Assembly (NCBI RefSeq): GCF_914484835.1
Contig: NZ_CAJZAR010000028.1
Span: 225,197-289,196 of the forward strand
Source of the DNA: Paraburkholderia tropica
GTDB taxonomy: Bacteria; Pseudomonadota; Gammaproteobacteria; Burkholderiales; Burkholderiaceae
Length of the DNA: 64,000 nucleotides
Direction of reading: 5' to 3'
The notes below the pieces were generated by a model, which was given only the letters and a program-made list of their open reading frames with translations, was not told the DNA's origin and did not search any database. This document shows positions 17,519 to 29,499 of this stretch, piece by piece (position 1 is the first letter of the stretch; every line of letters begins with the position of its first letter). The position numbers and the translations under genes were made by a program.

Positions 17519-17595
17519 ATTCATGAATCGCTCGGGGATTGCGTTAGTCGCTAAGGATGGCAGCACCGATCTATTCATGAATAGCATTCATGAAG
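17519..17595. promoter_or_regulatory. Three TTCATGAA palindromes in a divergent promoter region
   Basis: ATTCATGAAT at 17519-17528 and 17573-17582, and ATTCATGAAG at 17586-17595; a weaker CTCATGAG lies at 17508. They sit between the CMD-family gene and the aldo/keto reductase gene and look like operators of a shared regulator, possibly the LysR protein encoded at 18745. Confidence 0.5.
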
Positions 17596-17701
17596 CCATG
17601 CCACGAATGGGTATTTATTTCATGTCTGGGAAGCTATCTAATAAGCGAATCAAACGAATACGCCGTCGACGGGACGCGCAGCAACCTTGGAGCAAAAGCG
17701 A

Positions 17702-18712
17702 ATGGACTATCGTAATCTGGGCCGCAGTGGATTGAAGGTGTCGCCGTTGTGTCTGGGCGCCATGATGTTCGGCGGCGAAACCGACGAAGCCACGTCGGTG
17801 CGTATCATCGACAAGGCCTTCGATCAGGGCATCAATTTCATCGACACGGCCGACGTCTATCACGCGGGCCGCTCGGAGGAAATCGTCGGCCGCGCCATTG
17901 CCGCGCGCCGCGACGACTGGGTCGTCGCCACCAAGTTCGGCTTTCCGGCGGCCCCGGCGCAGGGGCCGAATCAGCAGGGGCAGTCGCGCAAGTGGATCTT
18001 CCAGACGGTCGAGGCGAGCCTCAAGCGACTCGGCACCGACTATATCGACGTGCTGTATTTCCATCGCGCGCTGCCGGATCTGCCGCTGGAAGAGGGCGTG
18101 CGCGCCGTGGCCGATCTGATCCGCCAGGGCAAGGTACGTTATTTCGGGCTGTCGAATTTCCGTGGCTGGCGCATTGCCGAAGTCGTGCGTCTCGCCGATC
18201 AGTTGGGTATCGATCGGCCCGTCGCGAGCGAGCCGCTTTACAACATCGTCGACCGTACCGCCGAAGTGGAGCAACTGCCCGCCGCCGCGCATTACGGGCT
18301 CGGCGTGGTGCCGTACAGCCCGCTCGCGCGCGGCGTGCTGACTGGCAAATATGCCGTGGATACGCCGCCGCCCGCCGACAGCCGCGTGGGTCGTGGCGAC
18401 CGCCGCATCCAGCAGACCGAGTGGCGGCCGGAGTCGCTGGATATCGCCCAGCAGATTGCGAAGCACGCGGCCGAACGCGGCACGAACAGCATCGCGTTCG
18501 CGCTCGCGTGGGTGCTCAACAACCGCTGCGTGAGTTCGGCGATTGCGGGTCCGCGCACCGAGGCGCACTGGGACAGCTATATGGCCGCGCTCGATTTCAA
18601 GCTGAACGCCGACGACGAGCGCTTCATCGACAGCCTCGTGCCGCCGGGCCACGCCTCGACGCCAGGTTATACCGATCCCGGTTATCCGATCGAAGGGCGC
18701 AAGCTCGTCTGA
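17702..18712 (+). CDS. Aldo/keto reductase
   Basis: A 336-residue NADPH-dependent aldo/keto reductase (TIM barrel, YghZ/Tas-like branch). MDYRNLGRSGLKVSPLCLGAMMFG opens the family; the catalytic tetrad is visible as Asp and Tyr in FIDTADVYHAGRSE, Lys in VVATKFGF and His in YFHRALPD. The coenzyme loop near the C terminus is present (IAGPRTEAHWDSYMAAL). The ATG at 17702 follows a GGAG site; the ATG at 17687 is less likely. It would reduce aldehydes or ketones in the cytoplasm. It is divergent from the CMD-family gene and followed by a convergent LysR gene. Confidence 0.9.
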   Translation: MDYRNLGRSGLKVSPLCLGAMMFGGETDEATSVRIIDKAFDQGINFIDTADVYHAGRSEEIVGRAIAARRDDWVVATKFGFPAAPAQGPNQQGQSRKWIFQTVEASLKRLGTDYIDVLYFHRALPDLPLEEGVRAVADLIRQGKVRYFGLSNFRGWRIAEVVRLADQLGIDRPVASEPLYNIVDRTAEVEQLPAAAHYGLGVVPYSPLARGVLTGKYAVDTPPPADSRVGRGDRRIQQTEWRPESLDIAQQIAKHAAERGTNSIAFALAWVLNNRCVSSAIAGPRTEAHWDSYMAALDFKLNADDERFIDSLVPPGHASTPGYTDPGYPIEGRKLV

Positions 18713-18744
18713 ATGCGCGTCTAATTGCGCGTCCGATCAAGCCG

Positions 18745-19638
18745 TCAGCCGCGATAGCGCAGCGCGTCGATCACGAGTCCGAGCGCGCGCGACGACTGGC
18801 GGCGGCTCGGATAGAACGCGTGGTAGCCCGGAAACTCCGGGCACCAGTCCTTGAGCACGCTCTTGAGCGCGCCCGCGCGCACGTAGGGCAGCGTGACGTC
18901 CTGCGGGATGAAGGCGAGGCCGAGGCCCGCGAGCGCCGCGTTGAGCATCTGCGGCACGGTGTTGAAGGTGAGTTGGCCGTCCACGCGCACCGAAAGCTCC
19001 TCGCCGTCGCGGCCCAATTCCCACGCATAGAGGCCGCCGGCGCTCGTGAGGCGCAGCGTGATGCAGTCGTGCTTGAGCAGATCCTGCGGCGACTTCGGCG
19101 CCTTGCGTTTCGCGAGGTATTCGGGCGAGCCGACGATCGCCATCTTCAGATCGGGCGCGATGCGCACGGCGATCATGTCCTTCGCGACCTGGTCGCCGCC
19201 GCGCACGCCGATGTCGTAGCGTTCGGCCACGATGTCGCGCAGCCCGTAATCCACGTTCACTTCGAGTTTGATGTCGGGATATTGCGGCAGGAAGTGCTTG
19301 AGCTTTGGCCAGATCACCGTATCGACGCAATGATCGGTCGCGGTGAGGCGGATCGTGCCGGCCGGTTTGTCGCGCAGGTCGGCGAGCGCGGCGAGTTCGG
19401 CGTCGATCTGCTCGAAGCGCGGCGAGAGCGATTGAAACAGCCGCTCGCCCGCTTCGGTGGTGGAGACGCTGCGCGTCGTGCGCGTGAGCAGGCGCAGGCC
19501 GAGCCGCGTTTCGAGCGAGCGGATCGTGTGGCTCAGCGCCGATTGCGACACGCCCAGTTGCGCGGCCGCGCGCGTGAAACTGCGTTCGCGCGCGACGGCG
19601 AGAAAGGCAAGGAGATCGCTGAAATTTTCGCGCGCCAT
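18745..19638 (-). CDS. LysR family transcriptional regulator
   Basis: A 297-residue LysR regulator. The N-terminal winged helix (residues 1-60) includes FLAVARERSFTRAAAQLGVSQSALSHTIRSLETRLGLRLL in two adjacent helices; the rest is the periplasmic-binding-like effector domain. The branch resembles those located next to oxidoreductase genes (DsdC/YafC-like). The start at 19638 gives the standard N terminus; ATGs further upstream add residues not seen in the family. It is convergent with the aldo/keto reductase gene, a likely target through the palindromes at 17519-17595. The effector is unknown. Confidence 0.88.
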   Translation of the reverse strand: MARENFSDLLAFLAVARERSFTRAAAQLGVSQSALSHTIRSLETRLGLRLLTRTTRSVSTTEAGERLFQSLSPRFEQIDAELAALADLRDKPAGTIRLTATDHCVDTVIWPKLKHFLPQYPDIKLEVNVDYGLRDIVAERYDIGVRGGDQVAKDMIAVRIAPDLKMAIVGSPEYLAKRKAPKSPQDLLKHDCITLRLTSAGGLYAWELGRDGEELSVRVDGQLTFNTVPQMLNAALAGLGLAFIPQDVTLPYVRAGALKSVLKDWCPEFPGYHAFYPSRRQSSRALGLVIDALRYRG

Positions 19639-19738
19639 GATGGGTCCGGGTTCGCTGACGGTGGTGCGCATCGTACCATCGGCGCGCGCGCCGTCCATCG
19701 CGGCGCGCTGCGTTCACAAGGCGTGTTCGCCGATTGAC

Positions 19739-21259
19739 TTACTCCGGCGTCGCGCCGGCATCGCCATCCCACCCGCCGCCCAACGCCTTGTTCAACGCGA
19801 TGTAGTTGGTCGCGATGAGCACGCGGCTCTGGATCAGCGCGTCCTGCGCGGCATAGAGCGAGCGCTCGGCGGTCAGCACTTCGAGAAAGCCCGTCGATCC
19901 CGAGCGATAGAGCGACTGCGCAATCGCGGCCGCCGAGCGGTAGGCATCGGCGGAACGTTGCAGGCTTTGCACGCGCTCGCTCTCGCGCGCGAGCGAGACG
20001 CTGGCGTTCTCCACATCGTTGAGCGCCGTGAGCACCGCCGAGCGGTACGCGATGAAGCTCTGGTCGCGCTGCGCATCGGCGATCTCGACGGCGGCTTTCA
20101 GGCGGCCCGCGTCGAATAGCGGAATCGTCACCGAAGGCCCGATCGACCAGCCAATCGACGAATGCCGCGCGAGGTCGCCGAACTGCGTGCCCGACGTGCT
20201 CAGCGAGCCGGTCAGCGTCACGCGCGGATAACGCGCGGCTTCGGCCTGGCCCACGCGCGCCGTGCTCTGCGCGTAGCGGCGTTCGGCGGCGCGCACGTCG
20301 GGGCGCGCGAGCAGCACGTCGGCGGGCACGCCCAGCGCCACGGGCACCGAGGGCGCGGGCACGGCGCGCGGCGCGTCCAGGCGTTCGAGCAGCGCGCCCG
20401 GCGCGCGGCCCGTGAGCACCGAGAGGCTGTGCACGCTTTCGGCGTAGGCGGCTTCGAGCGCCGGAATCGCCGCCTGCGTCGATTGCGCCTCGCCCGTGGC
20501 GTTGGCGGTGTCGAGTCCCGAGGTCGAGCCCGCCGCGTGGCGCACTTCGGTGAGGCGCGCGGTTTCCTGCTGCGCGTCGGCGGTCGCGCGGGCGAGCGCG
20601 AGGCGCGCCTGATAGCCGCGCGCTTCGACATAACGCGTGGTCACGTCGCCGATCAGCGTCAGTTGCGCGGCGCGCCAATCCCACTGCGCGGCGTCGAGGC
20701 CGCCGCGCGCCGCTTCGAGCGCGCGCCGGTTGCCGCCGAACACGTCGATTTCCCAGCTGGCGTCGAAGCCCGCGCGGAACAGATTCGACGGACCGGTTCC
20801 GGCGAGAGCGCCGAGCGACGACGTGTCCGAACCGCTGCCCGACGATGCGCTGCCCGACGAGCCGCTGCTTGCGGCCGTCGGGCCCGCGCCTGAGCGCGTG
20901 AGTGCGGCGCCGCCGGTCAACGACGGCCACAGCGCGCCGCCCGCCTGGCGCAGCACGGCGCGCGCTTCGCGCACGCGCGCATCGGCGGTGGCGACGTCGA
21001 GGTTGCCGCGCACGGCTTCTTCGATCAGCGTATTCAGCAGCGGGTCGTCGAGCCGCGTCCACCAGCGCTGTAGATCGGCGTGTCCGGCTTGCTGCGTGCC
21101 GTGCCCAATCCATTGCGCGGGCACGTCGGCCTCGGGCGCGCGGTAATCGGGGCCGACCGCACAGCCCGCGAGCGCGCCGACGAGCAGTGCGGCGAGCACC
21201 GCGCGCGCGGCACGGTGACGGGCGTGATTCATGGTGAGCCTGGGTTCGACGGCGTTCAT
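19739..21259 (-). CDS. RND efflux outer-membrane channel lipoprotein (NodT/OprM family)
   Basis: A 506-residue TolC-like outer-membrane factor. The signal peptide ends in a lipobox LAGC at Cys33, followed by the family hallmark [17 protein letters not shown]. Two repeated helical halves with long alpha-helices follow ([22 protein letters not shown] in the second). The start at 21259 has an AGGAG site and overlaps the stop of the RND permease gene by 4 bases. It is the last gene of the adaptor-pump-channel operon and completes a path across both membranes for drugs or solvents. Confidence 0.93.
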   Translation of the reverse strand: MNAVEPRLTMNHARHRAARAVLAALLVGALAGCAVGPDYRAPEADVPAQWIGHGTQQAGHADLQRWWTRLDDPLLNTLIEEAVRGNLDVATADARVREARAVLRQAGGALWPSLTGGAALTRSGAGPTAASSGSSGSASSGSGSDTSSLGALAGTGPSNLFRAGFDASWEIDVFGGNRRALEAARGGLDAAQWDWRAAQLTLIGDVTTRYVEARGYQARLALARATADAQQETARLTEVRHAAGSTSGLDTANATGEAQSTQAAIPALEAAYAESVHSLSVLTGRAPGALLERLDAPRAVPAPSVPVALGVPADVLLARPDVRAAERRYAQSTARVGQAEAARYPRVTLTGSLSTSGTQFGDLARHSSIGWSIGPSVTIPLFDAGRLKAAVEIADAQRDQSFIAYRSAVLTALNDVENASVSLARESERVQSLQRSADAYRSAAAIAQSLYRSGSTGFLEVLTAERSLYAAQDALIQSRVLIATNYIALNKALGGGWDGDAGATPE

Positions 21260-24200
21260 GCGCGCGTGCTCCTGCGTTTCGAGAAAACCATGCGCACGGC
21301 CACGTAAAGCAGCGGCGCGAAGAACAGGCCGAGCACGGTCGCGGCGATCATGCCGCCCATCACGCCGATGCCGATGGCGTTCTGCGCGCCCGAGCCCGCG
21401 CCGGTCGCCACCGCGAGCGGCGCCACGCCGAGGATGAAGGCGAACGAGGTCATCAGGATCGGCCGCAGGCGCTGGCGGGCAGCGTCGAGCGTGGCGTCGA
21501 TCAGGCTCGCGCCGTGCGCCTCGCGCTCCAGCGCGAACTCGACGATCAGGATCGCGTTCTTCGCCGCGAGGCCGATGGTCGTGAGCAGGCCAACCTTGAA
21601 ATAGACGTCGTTGGTCTGGCCGCACAGCATCGCCGCGAGCAGCGCGCCCGCCATGCCGACCGGCACGGTCAGCATCACCGCGAACGGAATCGTCCAGCTC
21701 TCGTAGAGCGCCGCGAGGCACAGGAACACCACCAGCACGGAGATCGCGTAGAGCGCCGCCGCCTGATCGCCCGCGAGCCGTTCCTCATACGAGAGGCCGG
21801 TCCATTCGTGGCGGAAGCCCGGCGGCAATTGCGCGACCAGTTGATCGATCGCGTGCATCGCCGTGCCGGAACTCACGCCCGGCGCGGCCTCGCCCTGGAT
21901 CTCCAGCGCGGAGACGCCGTTGTAGCGCGCGAGCCGCGTCGGACCGAAGGTCCAGCGGCCCTGCGCGAACGAGGCGAACGGCACCATCTGGTCGCTCGCG
22001 TTGCGCACGTGCCAGCCGTCGAGGTCGCTCGGCTGCATGCGGAAGTCGGCGTCGGACTGCACGTAGACGCGCTTCACGCGGCCCCGGTCGATGAAATCGT
22101 TCACGTAGTCGCTGCCCCAGGCCACCGAGAGCGTCGTGTTGATATCGGAAAGATTCAGGCCGAGCGCGCTGGCCTTCGCCTGATCGATATCGACGGCGAA
22201 TTGCGGCGTCGGCTCCTGGCCCGTGGGCCGCGTGTTGGCGAGCCGCTTGTCGCGCGCGGCGGCGCCCAGCAACTGGTCGCGCACGTGTGCGAGCCGCTCG
22301 CGTCCCGCGCCGTTGGTGTCTTCCAGATAGAAGTCGAAGCCGTTCGAGGTGCCCATGCCGTCGATGGCGGGCGGCAGCAGCGCGAATACCTGGGCGTCGC
22401 CGATAGCGGCGAACGCGGCGCTCGCGCGCTGCGCCACGGCCTGCGCGGAGAGCTTCGCGGACTGGCGCGCGTCGAAGTCCTTCAGGCGCACGAACACCAT
22501 GCCCGCGTTCTGCCCCGATCCGCCGAAGCCGAAGCCTTCGACGGCGAGCACGCCTTCCACCGCGTCCTTCTCCTTGGTCAGGTAGTAGCGGCTCACGTCC
22601 TTGAGCACGTCGCGCGTGCGCTCGCTCATCGCGCCCGACGGCAGTTGCACGGCGGTCAGCAGAATGCCCTGATCCTCGACCGGCAGAAACGAGCCCGGCA
22701 GACGCATGAACATCCAGCCCATCGCCACCACGAGCGCCACGAAGATCGCGAGAAAACGCTTGCCGCGCGCGAGCATGCCCGCGAGGCCGTCGCGGTAGGC
22801 GTGCGAGGTGCGATCGAAGCCGCGGTTGAACCAGGCCGCGAAACCGCGCTGCGCGCCGTGCGTCGCGCCATCGCTGTCATGCGCGTGCGGGCGGCGCAGG
22901 ATCGTCGCGCACAGCGCGGGCGTGAGGATCAGCGCCACGGCCACGGACAGCAGCATCGCCGTGACGATGGTGACCGAGAACTGCCGGTAGATCGTGCCCG
23001 TCGAGCCCGACGAGAACGCCATCGGCACGAACACGGCCGAGAGCACGGTGGCGATGCCGATCAGCGCGCCGGTGATCTCGCGCATCGACTTGAGCGTCGC
23101 GTCGAGCGGCGAAAGCTGCTCCTCGGCCATCACGCGCTCGACGTTTTCCACCACGATGATGGCGTCGTCGACGAGCAGGCCGATGGCGAGCACCATCGCG
23201 AACATGGTCAGCGTGTTGATCGAGTAGCCGAACGCCGCGAGCACGCCGAAGGTGCCGAGCAGCACGACCGGAATCGCCAGCGTGGGAATCAGCGTCGCGC
23301 GCACGTTTTGCAGGAACAGCAGCATCACGACGAACACGAGCACGATGGCCTCGACGAGCGTCTTCATCACCTCGTGAATCGAAAGCTGGACGAACGGCGT
23401 GGTGTCGTAGGGATAGACCACGTCGACGCCCGCCGGCAGCGTGCCCTTGAGCGAGGCGATGAGATCCTTGATGGCCTTCGCGGTCTCGATGGCGTTTGCG
23501 CCGGTCGCGAGATTCACACCCAGCGAGGACGCCGGCATGCCGTTGTAGGTCGACGCGTAGGTGTAGTTTTCCGCGCCGAGTTCCACGCGCGCCACGTCGC
23601 TGAGGCGCACCAGCGCGCCGTCGGCGGCGCTCTTGACGATCACGTCGCGGAACTGCTGCGCGGTTTGCAGGCGGCTTTGCGCGGTGACGGTCGCGTTCAG
23701 CTGCTGGCCGGGCCGTGCGGGCTGCGCGCCGAGCTGGCCCGCCGCGACCTGGGCGTTCTGGGCGCGCAGCGCGGTTTCCACGTCGCCGGGCATGAGGCCG
23801 TATTTGGCGAGGCGGTTCGGATCGAGCCAGATCCGCATCGCGTAGCTCGAACCGAACAGCTGCGTATTGCCGACGCCCGGCACGCGGCGAATCGGGTCTT
23901 GCAGCGTGCTGCCCGCGTAATCGTCGAGATCGACGGAACTGAGCTTGCCGTCCTTCGAGACGATGCCGATCACCATCAAAAAGCTCGCCGACGACTTCGT
24001 GACCGTGAGGCCCGTGCTTTGCACGACCGAAGGCAGCTGCGCGGTCACGAGCTGGAGCTTGTTCTGCACCTGCATCTGCGCGACGTCGGGATTTGCCGCG
24101 TTGCTGAACGTGAGGCGGATCTCGACTTCGCCCGAGGCGTCCGAGCCCGCCGACATATAGAGCAGATTGTCGAGCCCGGTGAGGCCCTGCTCGATCACGC

Positions 24201-24387
24201 GCGTGACGGAGTTCTCGATGGTCTGCGCATCGGCGCCCGCGTAGCTGGCCGAGATCGAAATCGTGGTGGGCGCGATCTCGGGATACTGCGCGACCGGCAG
24301 GCGCTTGAGCGCCAGCAGGCCCGCGAGCATCACGACGATCGCGAGCACCCACGCGAACACCGGACGTTTGATGAAAAATGCCGACAT
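21256..24387 (-). CDS. RND multidrug efflux permease (HAE1 family, AcrB/MexB-like)
   Basis: A 1043-residue proton-driven inner-membrane pump. It begins with [21 protein letters not shown], the universal HAE1 opening. The proton-relay aspartates lie in [16 protein letters not shown] in helix 4. The two large periplasmic loops and twelve transmembrane helices give the full family length. GAGGAA precedes the ATG. The gene starts 8 bases after the adaptor stop and overlaps the channel gene. Substrates are not readable, but HAE1 pumps export hydrophobic and amphiphilic drugs. Regulation probably comes from the divergent two-component system at 25934-27765. Confidence 0.95.
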   Translation of the reverse strand: MSAFFIKRPVFAWVLAIVVMLAGLLALKRLPVAQYPEIAPTTISISASYAGADAQTIENSVTRVIEQGLTGLDNLLYMSAGSDASGEVEIRLTFSNAANPDVAQMQVQNKLQLVTAQLPSVVQSTGLTVTKSSASFLMVIGIVSKDGKLSSVDLDDYAGSTLQDPIRRVPGVGNTQLFGSSYAMRIWLDPNRLAKYGLMPGDVETALRAQNAQVAAGQLGAQPARPGQQLNATVTAQSRLQTAQQFRDVIVKSAADGALVRLSDVARVELGAENYTYASTYNGMPASSLGVNLATGANAIETAKAIKDLIASLKGTLPAGVDVVYPYDTTPFVQLSIHEVMKTLVEAIVLVFVVMLLFLQNVRATLIPTLAIPVVLLGTFGVLAAFGYSINTLTMFAMVLAIGLLVDDAIIVVENVERVMAEEQLSPLDATLKSMREITGALIGIATVLSAVFVPMAFSSGSTGTIYRQFSVTIVTAMLLSVAVALILTPALCATILRRPHAHDSDGATHGAQRGFAAWFNRGFDRTSHAYRDGLAGMLARGKRFLAIFVALVVAMGWMFMRLPGSFLPVEDQGILLTAVQLPSGAMSERTRDVLKDVSRYYLTKEKDAVEGVLAVEGFGFGGSGQNAGMVFVRLKDFDARQSAKLSAQAVAQRASAAFAAIGDAQVFALLPPAIDGMGTSNGFDFYLEDTNGAGRERLAHVRDQLLGAAARDKRLANTRPTGQEPTPQFAVDIDQAKASALGLNLSDINTTLSVAWGSDYVNDFIDRGRVKRVYVQSDADFRMQPSDLDGWHVRNASDQMVPFASFAQGRWTFGPTRLARYNGVSALEIQGEAAPGVSSGTAMHAIDQLVAQLPPGFRHEWTGLSYEERLAGDQAAALYAISVLVVFLCLAALYESWTIPFAVMLTVPVGMAGALLAAMLCGQTNDVYFKVGLLTTIGLAAKNAILIVEFALEREAHGASLIDATLDAARQRLRPILMTSFAFILGVAPLAVATGAGSGAQNAIGIGVMGGMIAATVLGLFFAPLLYVAVRMVFSKRRSTRA

Positions 24388-24395
24388 GGGATTCC

Positions 24396-25652
24396 TCAGG
24401 TGCGGGTGGCGGCGGACGAGGCGGCGTGGTCAGCCTTCGTGTCTTTCGTGTCTTGAGCGCCTTGAGCGTCTTTCGCGGCGGCGTCGCGACTGGCCGCGCG
24501 GACCTTGCCGGTCGCCGGGTCGATCGTGACGGTCGTGCTCGCGACCGCGTCGCCCGCGCGCACCTGCTGGCTGCCTTCGACCACGAGCGCATCGCCGTCG
24601 CGCACGCCTTGCGTCACGAGCCAGTTATTGCCGTGCTCGCGCGCGTGGCCGAGCACGACTTGCTCGATCTTGCCGCCGCGCACGAACAGCGCCGTCGCCT
24701 CGCCGCGCGCGTTGCGGCTCACGGCGCGCTGCGGCAGCAAGTAAGCGCTGGGCGCCGTGCCTTCCTCGACGATCGCGCGCACGTACATGCCGGGCAGCAG
24801 CACGCGGCGCGGATTCGGCACGGTCGCGCGCAGCGTGTAGGTGCCGGTGCCCGTGGCCACGCTCGACTCGCCGAATTCGAGGCGGCCTTCGAGCGGATAG
24901 TCGGTGCCGTTTTCGAGCCGCAGCTTGACCGGCACGCCGCCCTCGCGGCTCACGAGGTGGCCCGCGTCGACGGCCGCGCGCAGATCGAGCAGGCTCGCGC
25001 TCGACTGCGTGAGGTCGACGTTGACGCGGTCGATCTGATGAATCGCCGTGAGCGCCGTGCTCTGACTCGCGCTGACGAGCGCGCCGGGCGTGAGGGTCGA
25101 GCGGTCGATGCGGCCCGAGATGGGCGCGCGGATCGTGGTGCGGTCGAGGTCGATGCGCGCCGCTTCGAGCGCCGCCTTCGCGGACGCCACGCTGGCGCGC
25201 GCCTGCGCGAGCGCATCCATCGATTCTTCGTAATCCTGACGGCTGATCGCGTTTTGCGCGATCAACCCGGCGTTGCGCGCAGCCTTCGCCTGGGCGGCCG
25301 GAATCGTGGCTTCGGCGCGTTGCAGCGCGGCGCGCGCGTTGTCGCGCGCGGCCTTGTAGCTGGCGGCGTCGATCTGATAGAGCGGCTGGCCCGCCTTGAC
25401 CTCGGCGCCTTCCGTGAACAGCCGCCGCTCGATCAGGCCGCCGACCTGCGGGCGCACCTCGGCTTCGAGAAACGCGACCACGCGTCCCGGCAGTTCGACC
25501 GTGACCGGCACCGCTTGCGCGTGCAGCGTGACCACGCTCACGTGCGCCTGGGGCTGAGCTTGCGCGTCGGCGTCGCCGTGCGATTTTCCGCAGGCCGCGA
25601 GTGCCAGCAGCAGGGCGGCCGTGGCCGCTGTTGTCATCGAGTGTCTGTTCAT
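24396..25652 (-). CDS. RND efflux periplasmic adaptor (AcrA/MexA-like lipoprotein)
   Basis: A 418-residue membrane fusion protein. The signal peptide ends in the lipobox LAAC (Cys21). The barrel-sandwich halves ([66 protein letters not shown]) flank a coiled-coil hairpin of about residues 95-160, then beta-barrel and membrane-proximal domains. The C terminus is an Ala/Asp/Lys-rich tail. It is first in the minus-strand operon and links the pump to the outer-membrane channel. Confidence 0.94.
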   Translation of the reverse strand: MNRHSMTTAATAALLLALAACGKSHGDADAQAQPQAHVSVVTLHAQAVPVTVELPGRVVAFLEAEVRPQVGGLIERRLFTEGAEVKAGQPLYQIDAASYKAARDNARAALQRAEATIPAAQAKAARNAGLIAQNAISRQDYEESMDALAQARASVASAKAALEAARIDLDRTTIRAPISGRIDRSTLTPGALVSASQSTALTAIHQIDRVNVDLTQSSASLLDLRAAVDAGHLVSREGGVPVKLRLENGTDYPLEGRLEFGESSVATGTGTYTLRATVPNPRRVLLPGMYVRAIVEEGTAPSAYLLPQRAVSRNARGEATALFVRGGKIEQVVLGHAREHGNNWLVTQGVRDGDALVVEGSQQVRAGDAVASTTVTIDPATGKVRAASRDAAAKDAQGAQDTKDTKADHAASSAATRT

Positions 25653-25933
25653 GGTGTGCGGTGATGCGGCGTGATGCCGGAGCGTGAATCGTCGCGTGCG
25701 GCCGTTCGTGGACCATGGAGGCTATGTGGAGATCGCGTGGAGCGCGCGGCCTGGGGCATCGAAATGCAACTTCGTCTGACCGTGCGCAAGGCCAGGCGAC
25801 GCCCACGCGCGCTTCGGCTAACGCGGCAAGCGCGTCAAACTGTTGAGCTATGATGGAGATTTGATGGAGCGGATTGCGGCGCGCCCCGCGTGCGCTCACG
25901 ATGAGCGGTCCGCCCCGACGCACGCGACGCACC

Positions 25934-26647
25934 ATGAACGCGCTGATTCTGATCGCCGAAGACGAACCCGAAATCGCCGAAATTCTCGATGCCTATCTGA
26001 CCCGCGAGGGCTATCGCACCTATCGCGTCGGCAACGGCCAGTCGGCGCTCGACGTGCAGCCGCTGCTCAAGCCGGACCTGGTGCTGCTCGACATCAAGAT
26101 GCCGGGCAAGGACGGTTGGGAAGTGCTCGCCGAACTGCGCCGCCGCGGCGACACGCCCGTGGTGATTGTCACGGCGCTCGATCAGGACATCGACCGTCTG
26201 CAAGGCTTGCGCATCGGCGCCGACGATTACGTGGTGAAGCCCTTCAATCCCGTGGAAGTGGTCGCGCGCATCGGCGCGGTGCTGCGGCGCACGGGCGGTT
26301 CGCGCGCGGAGCCGGTGCTGCGCGTGGGGCGGCTGGAAATCGATACGCAGAGTTACGTGGCGCGCGTGCGTCCTTCGGAGTCGGGCGAACCTGACGGCAG
26401 CGCGCAAGGCGGCGTCGAACTCGCGCTCACGCTGACTGAATTCCGCGTGCTCGCGCACATGGCCAAATCGCCCAATCGCGTGTTCACGCGCAGCGAGCTG
26501 ATCGACGCCTGCCTGCCCGGCGGCGACGCGCTCGAGCGCACGGTGGACAGCCACATGAGCAACCTGCGCAAGAAACTCGACAAGGCGGGCGCGGCCGACG
26601 TGATCGCGGTGGTGCGCGGCGTCGGCTACCGTCTGGGCGGCGCATGA
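25934..26647 (+). CDS. OmpR/BaeR-family response regulator
   Basis: A 237-residue two-component regulator. The receiver (1-120) has the acidic pair ED/EDE at 9-12, phosphoacceptor Asp53 in LVLLDIKMPGKDG, Thr80 and Lys102 (VVKPF). A winged-helix DNA-binding domain follows (SELIDACLPGGDALERTVDSHMSNLRKKL). The start at 25934 fits the family N terminus; ATGs at 25874 and 25901 give an Arg/Pro-rich extension not seen in the family. It is divergent from the RND operon and overlaps the kinase gene by 4 bases. By analogy with BaeSR and AdeRS it probably induces the pump. Confidence 0.92.
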   Translation: MNALILIAEDEPEIAEILDAYLTREGYRTYRVGNGQSALDVQPLLKPDLVLLDIKMPGKDGWEVLAELRRRGDTPVVIVTALDQDIDRLQGLRIGADDYVVKPFNPVEVVARIGAVLRRTGGSRAEPVLRVGRLEIDTQSYVARVRPSESGEPDGSAQGGVELALTLTEFRVLAHMAKSPNRVFTRSELIDACLPGGDALERTVDSHMSNLRKKLDKAGAADVIAVVRGVGYRLGGA

Positions 26648-27765
26648 TGCAGCCGCTGCACCCCGACCCTTCGTCGGCGCTCTCGCGGCAGCAGCGCGGA
26701 CGGCTCGTGCGCCAGATCGTGCTCTCGATGGGGCTGGTGTCGAGCATCACGATGCTGATCGCGTTCGTGGGCTCGATCGTGATCTACGGGCTGCTGTATC
26801 TGCTCGCGCCGCCGCACGGTCCGCTCACGACCGAAGAACTTTTCATTCCCGACCCGCGCGACTATCTGGTCTTCGCGATCCTGCTGCTGGCGGGGCTCGT
26901 GGTGGCGGCGATCATGGCGACGCGGCTCGCGCGGCGCATTCTCGCGCCGCTGAATTCGCTCGCGCAGAGCGCGCGCAGCATCGCGGCGGGCGATCTCGCG
27001 GCGCGCGCGCAGCCGGGCGACCGCTCGCTCGGCGAAACGGCGCTGCTGGTGGACGATTTCAACGCGATGGCGGTACGCCTGCAGCGCATGGCCGCCGACA
27101 TGACGGCCTGGAACGCGGCGATCGCGCATGAACTGCGCACCCCGCTGACGATCCTGCGCGGGCGTCTGCAAGGCATGAAGGACGGCGTGTTTCAGCCCGA
27201 CGAGACGCAGATCCGCGGGCTGCTGTTTCAGGTGGAAAGCCTCACGCGCCTCGTCGACGATCTGCATATCGTAACCTTGCAGGACATCGGGCGGCTGGAG
27301 ATGCGCGTCGAGCCCACGCGTATCGACGTGGAAATGCGCCGCGCCGTGGAGTCGATCGCCGACGCGCTGCACGAAGCGGGTTTCGTGCTCGAACTCGATC
27401 TCGCGGCGGCGAGCGTGCCGTGCGACGGCGCGCGCATCCGCCAGGCGCTGCTGGCGCTGCTCGACAATGCGCGGCGTTATGCGGTGCCGGGGCGGCTGCG
27501 CATTGCGCTCGCGCGGGCGGACGAGACGTTCGTGCTCGGCGTGGAAGACGACGGCCCCGGCCTCGCGCCCGAATTCGCGCTACAGGTGTTCGAGCCGTTC
27601 ACGCGCGCGGACGCTTCGCGCTCGCGGCAATTCGGCGGCTCGGGGCTGGGTTTGTCGGTGGTGCGGGCGATCGCGCTCGCGCATGGCGGCCAGGCGCGCT
27701 ACCGCGCGTCGGCGGCGGGCGGCTCGGTGTTCGAACTCGTGCTGCCGCGCGAGCGGGCCGCTTAG
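26644..27765 (+). CDS. Sensor histidine kinase (BaeS/AdeS-like)
   Basis: A 373-residue inner-membrane kinase. Transmembrane helices lie at about 27-54 and 75-95, with a very short periplasmic loop of about 20 residues. A HAMP domain follows (96-150), then the phosphoacceptor His162 in AIAHELRTPLT, the N box (LLALLDNARRYAV), G1 (VEDDGPGLAPE) and G2 (GSGLGLSVVRAIA). The small sensor loop suggests detection of membrane stress or a membrane-dissolved ligand rather than a soluble one (inference). Its ATG overlaps the response regulator stop. Confidence 0.92.
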   Translation: MMQPLHPDPSSALSRQQRGRLVRQIVLSMGLVSSITMLIAFVGSIVIYGLLYLLAPPHGPLTTEELFIPDPRDYLVFAILLLAGLVVAAIMATRLARRILAPLNSLAQSARSIAAGDLAARAQPGDRSLGETALLVDDFNAMAVRLQRMAADMTAWNAAIAHELRTPLTILRGRLQGMKDGVFQPDETQIRGLLFQVESLTRLVDDLHIVTLQDIGRLEMRVEPTRIDVEMRRAVESIADALHEAGFVLELDLAAASVPCDGARIRQALLALLDNARRYAVPGRLRIALARADETFVLGVEDDGPGLAPEFALQVFEPFTRADASRSRQFGGSGLGLSVVRAIALAHGGQARYRASAAGGSVFELVLPRERAA

Positions 27766-27816
27766 CTTCCTTGGCCCGCTTGGCCCGCTCGCACTTGCGC
27801 GGCCGCCCCGCGCGGT

Positions 27817-29214
<1,398 letters not shown>

Positions 29215-29423
29215 ACGGGGTCTCGCGCCCTAAGGCGTGGGCAGCGCGCGGCGCGGGCGGGCGCGCTGCAGGATGGATCAGGCGGCGACGGAAGTCGCGC
29301 GTCGCGCAATTTTACCGGATGCGCGCAGGTCGGCGGTTCCAGCGTGCTGGAACGGGCGGATTCGGCCTGATTCGGCCGGATTCGGGCGGAATCGAACGAG
29401 TTCGTCCTGAAACGGGCGGGGCG

Positions 29424-29470
29424 GGAAAACAGACAGGCCCGACGCGCGGGGCTCGCGGCGTCGGGCCTGG
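29424..29470 (-). terminator. Terminator after the FrnE-like oxidoreductase
   Basis: A perfect 12-bp stem (CAGGCCCGACGC at 29434-29445 with GCGTCGGGCCTG at 29458-29469). On the minus strand it is followed by TCTGTTTTCCC. It ends the gene that stops at 29500. Confidence 0.75.
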
Positions 29471-29499
29471 GCAGGACTCAAACGGACATCCAGCGAGGC

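Noticed and set aside
19739..21721. The outer-membrane factor as a 660-codon protein
   Set aside because: The added N terminus overlaps the RND pump in the wrong frame. A lipoprotein signal and ribosome site fix the start at 21259.
21514..24456. A 980-codon open frame on the plus strand over the RND pump
   Set aside because: Shadow of the pump gene: composition dominated by Arg, His and Ala, with no domain pattern.
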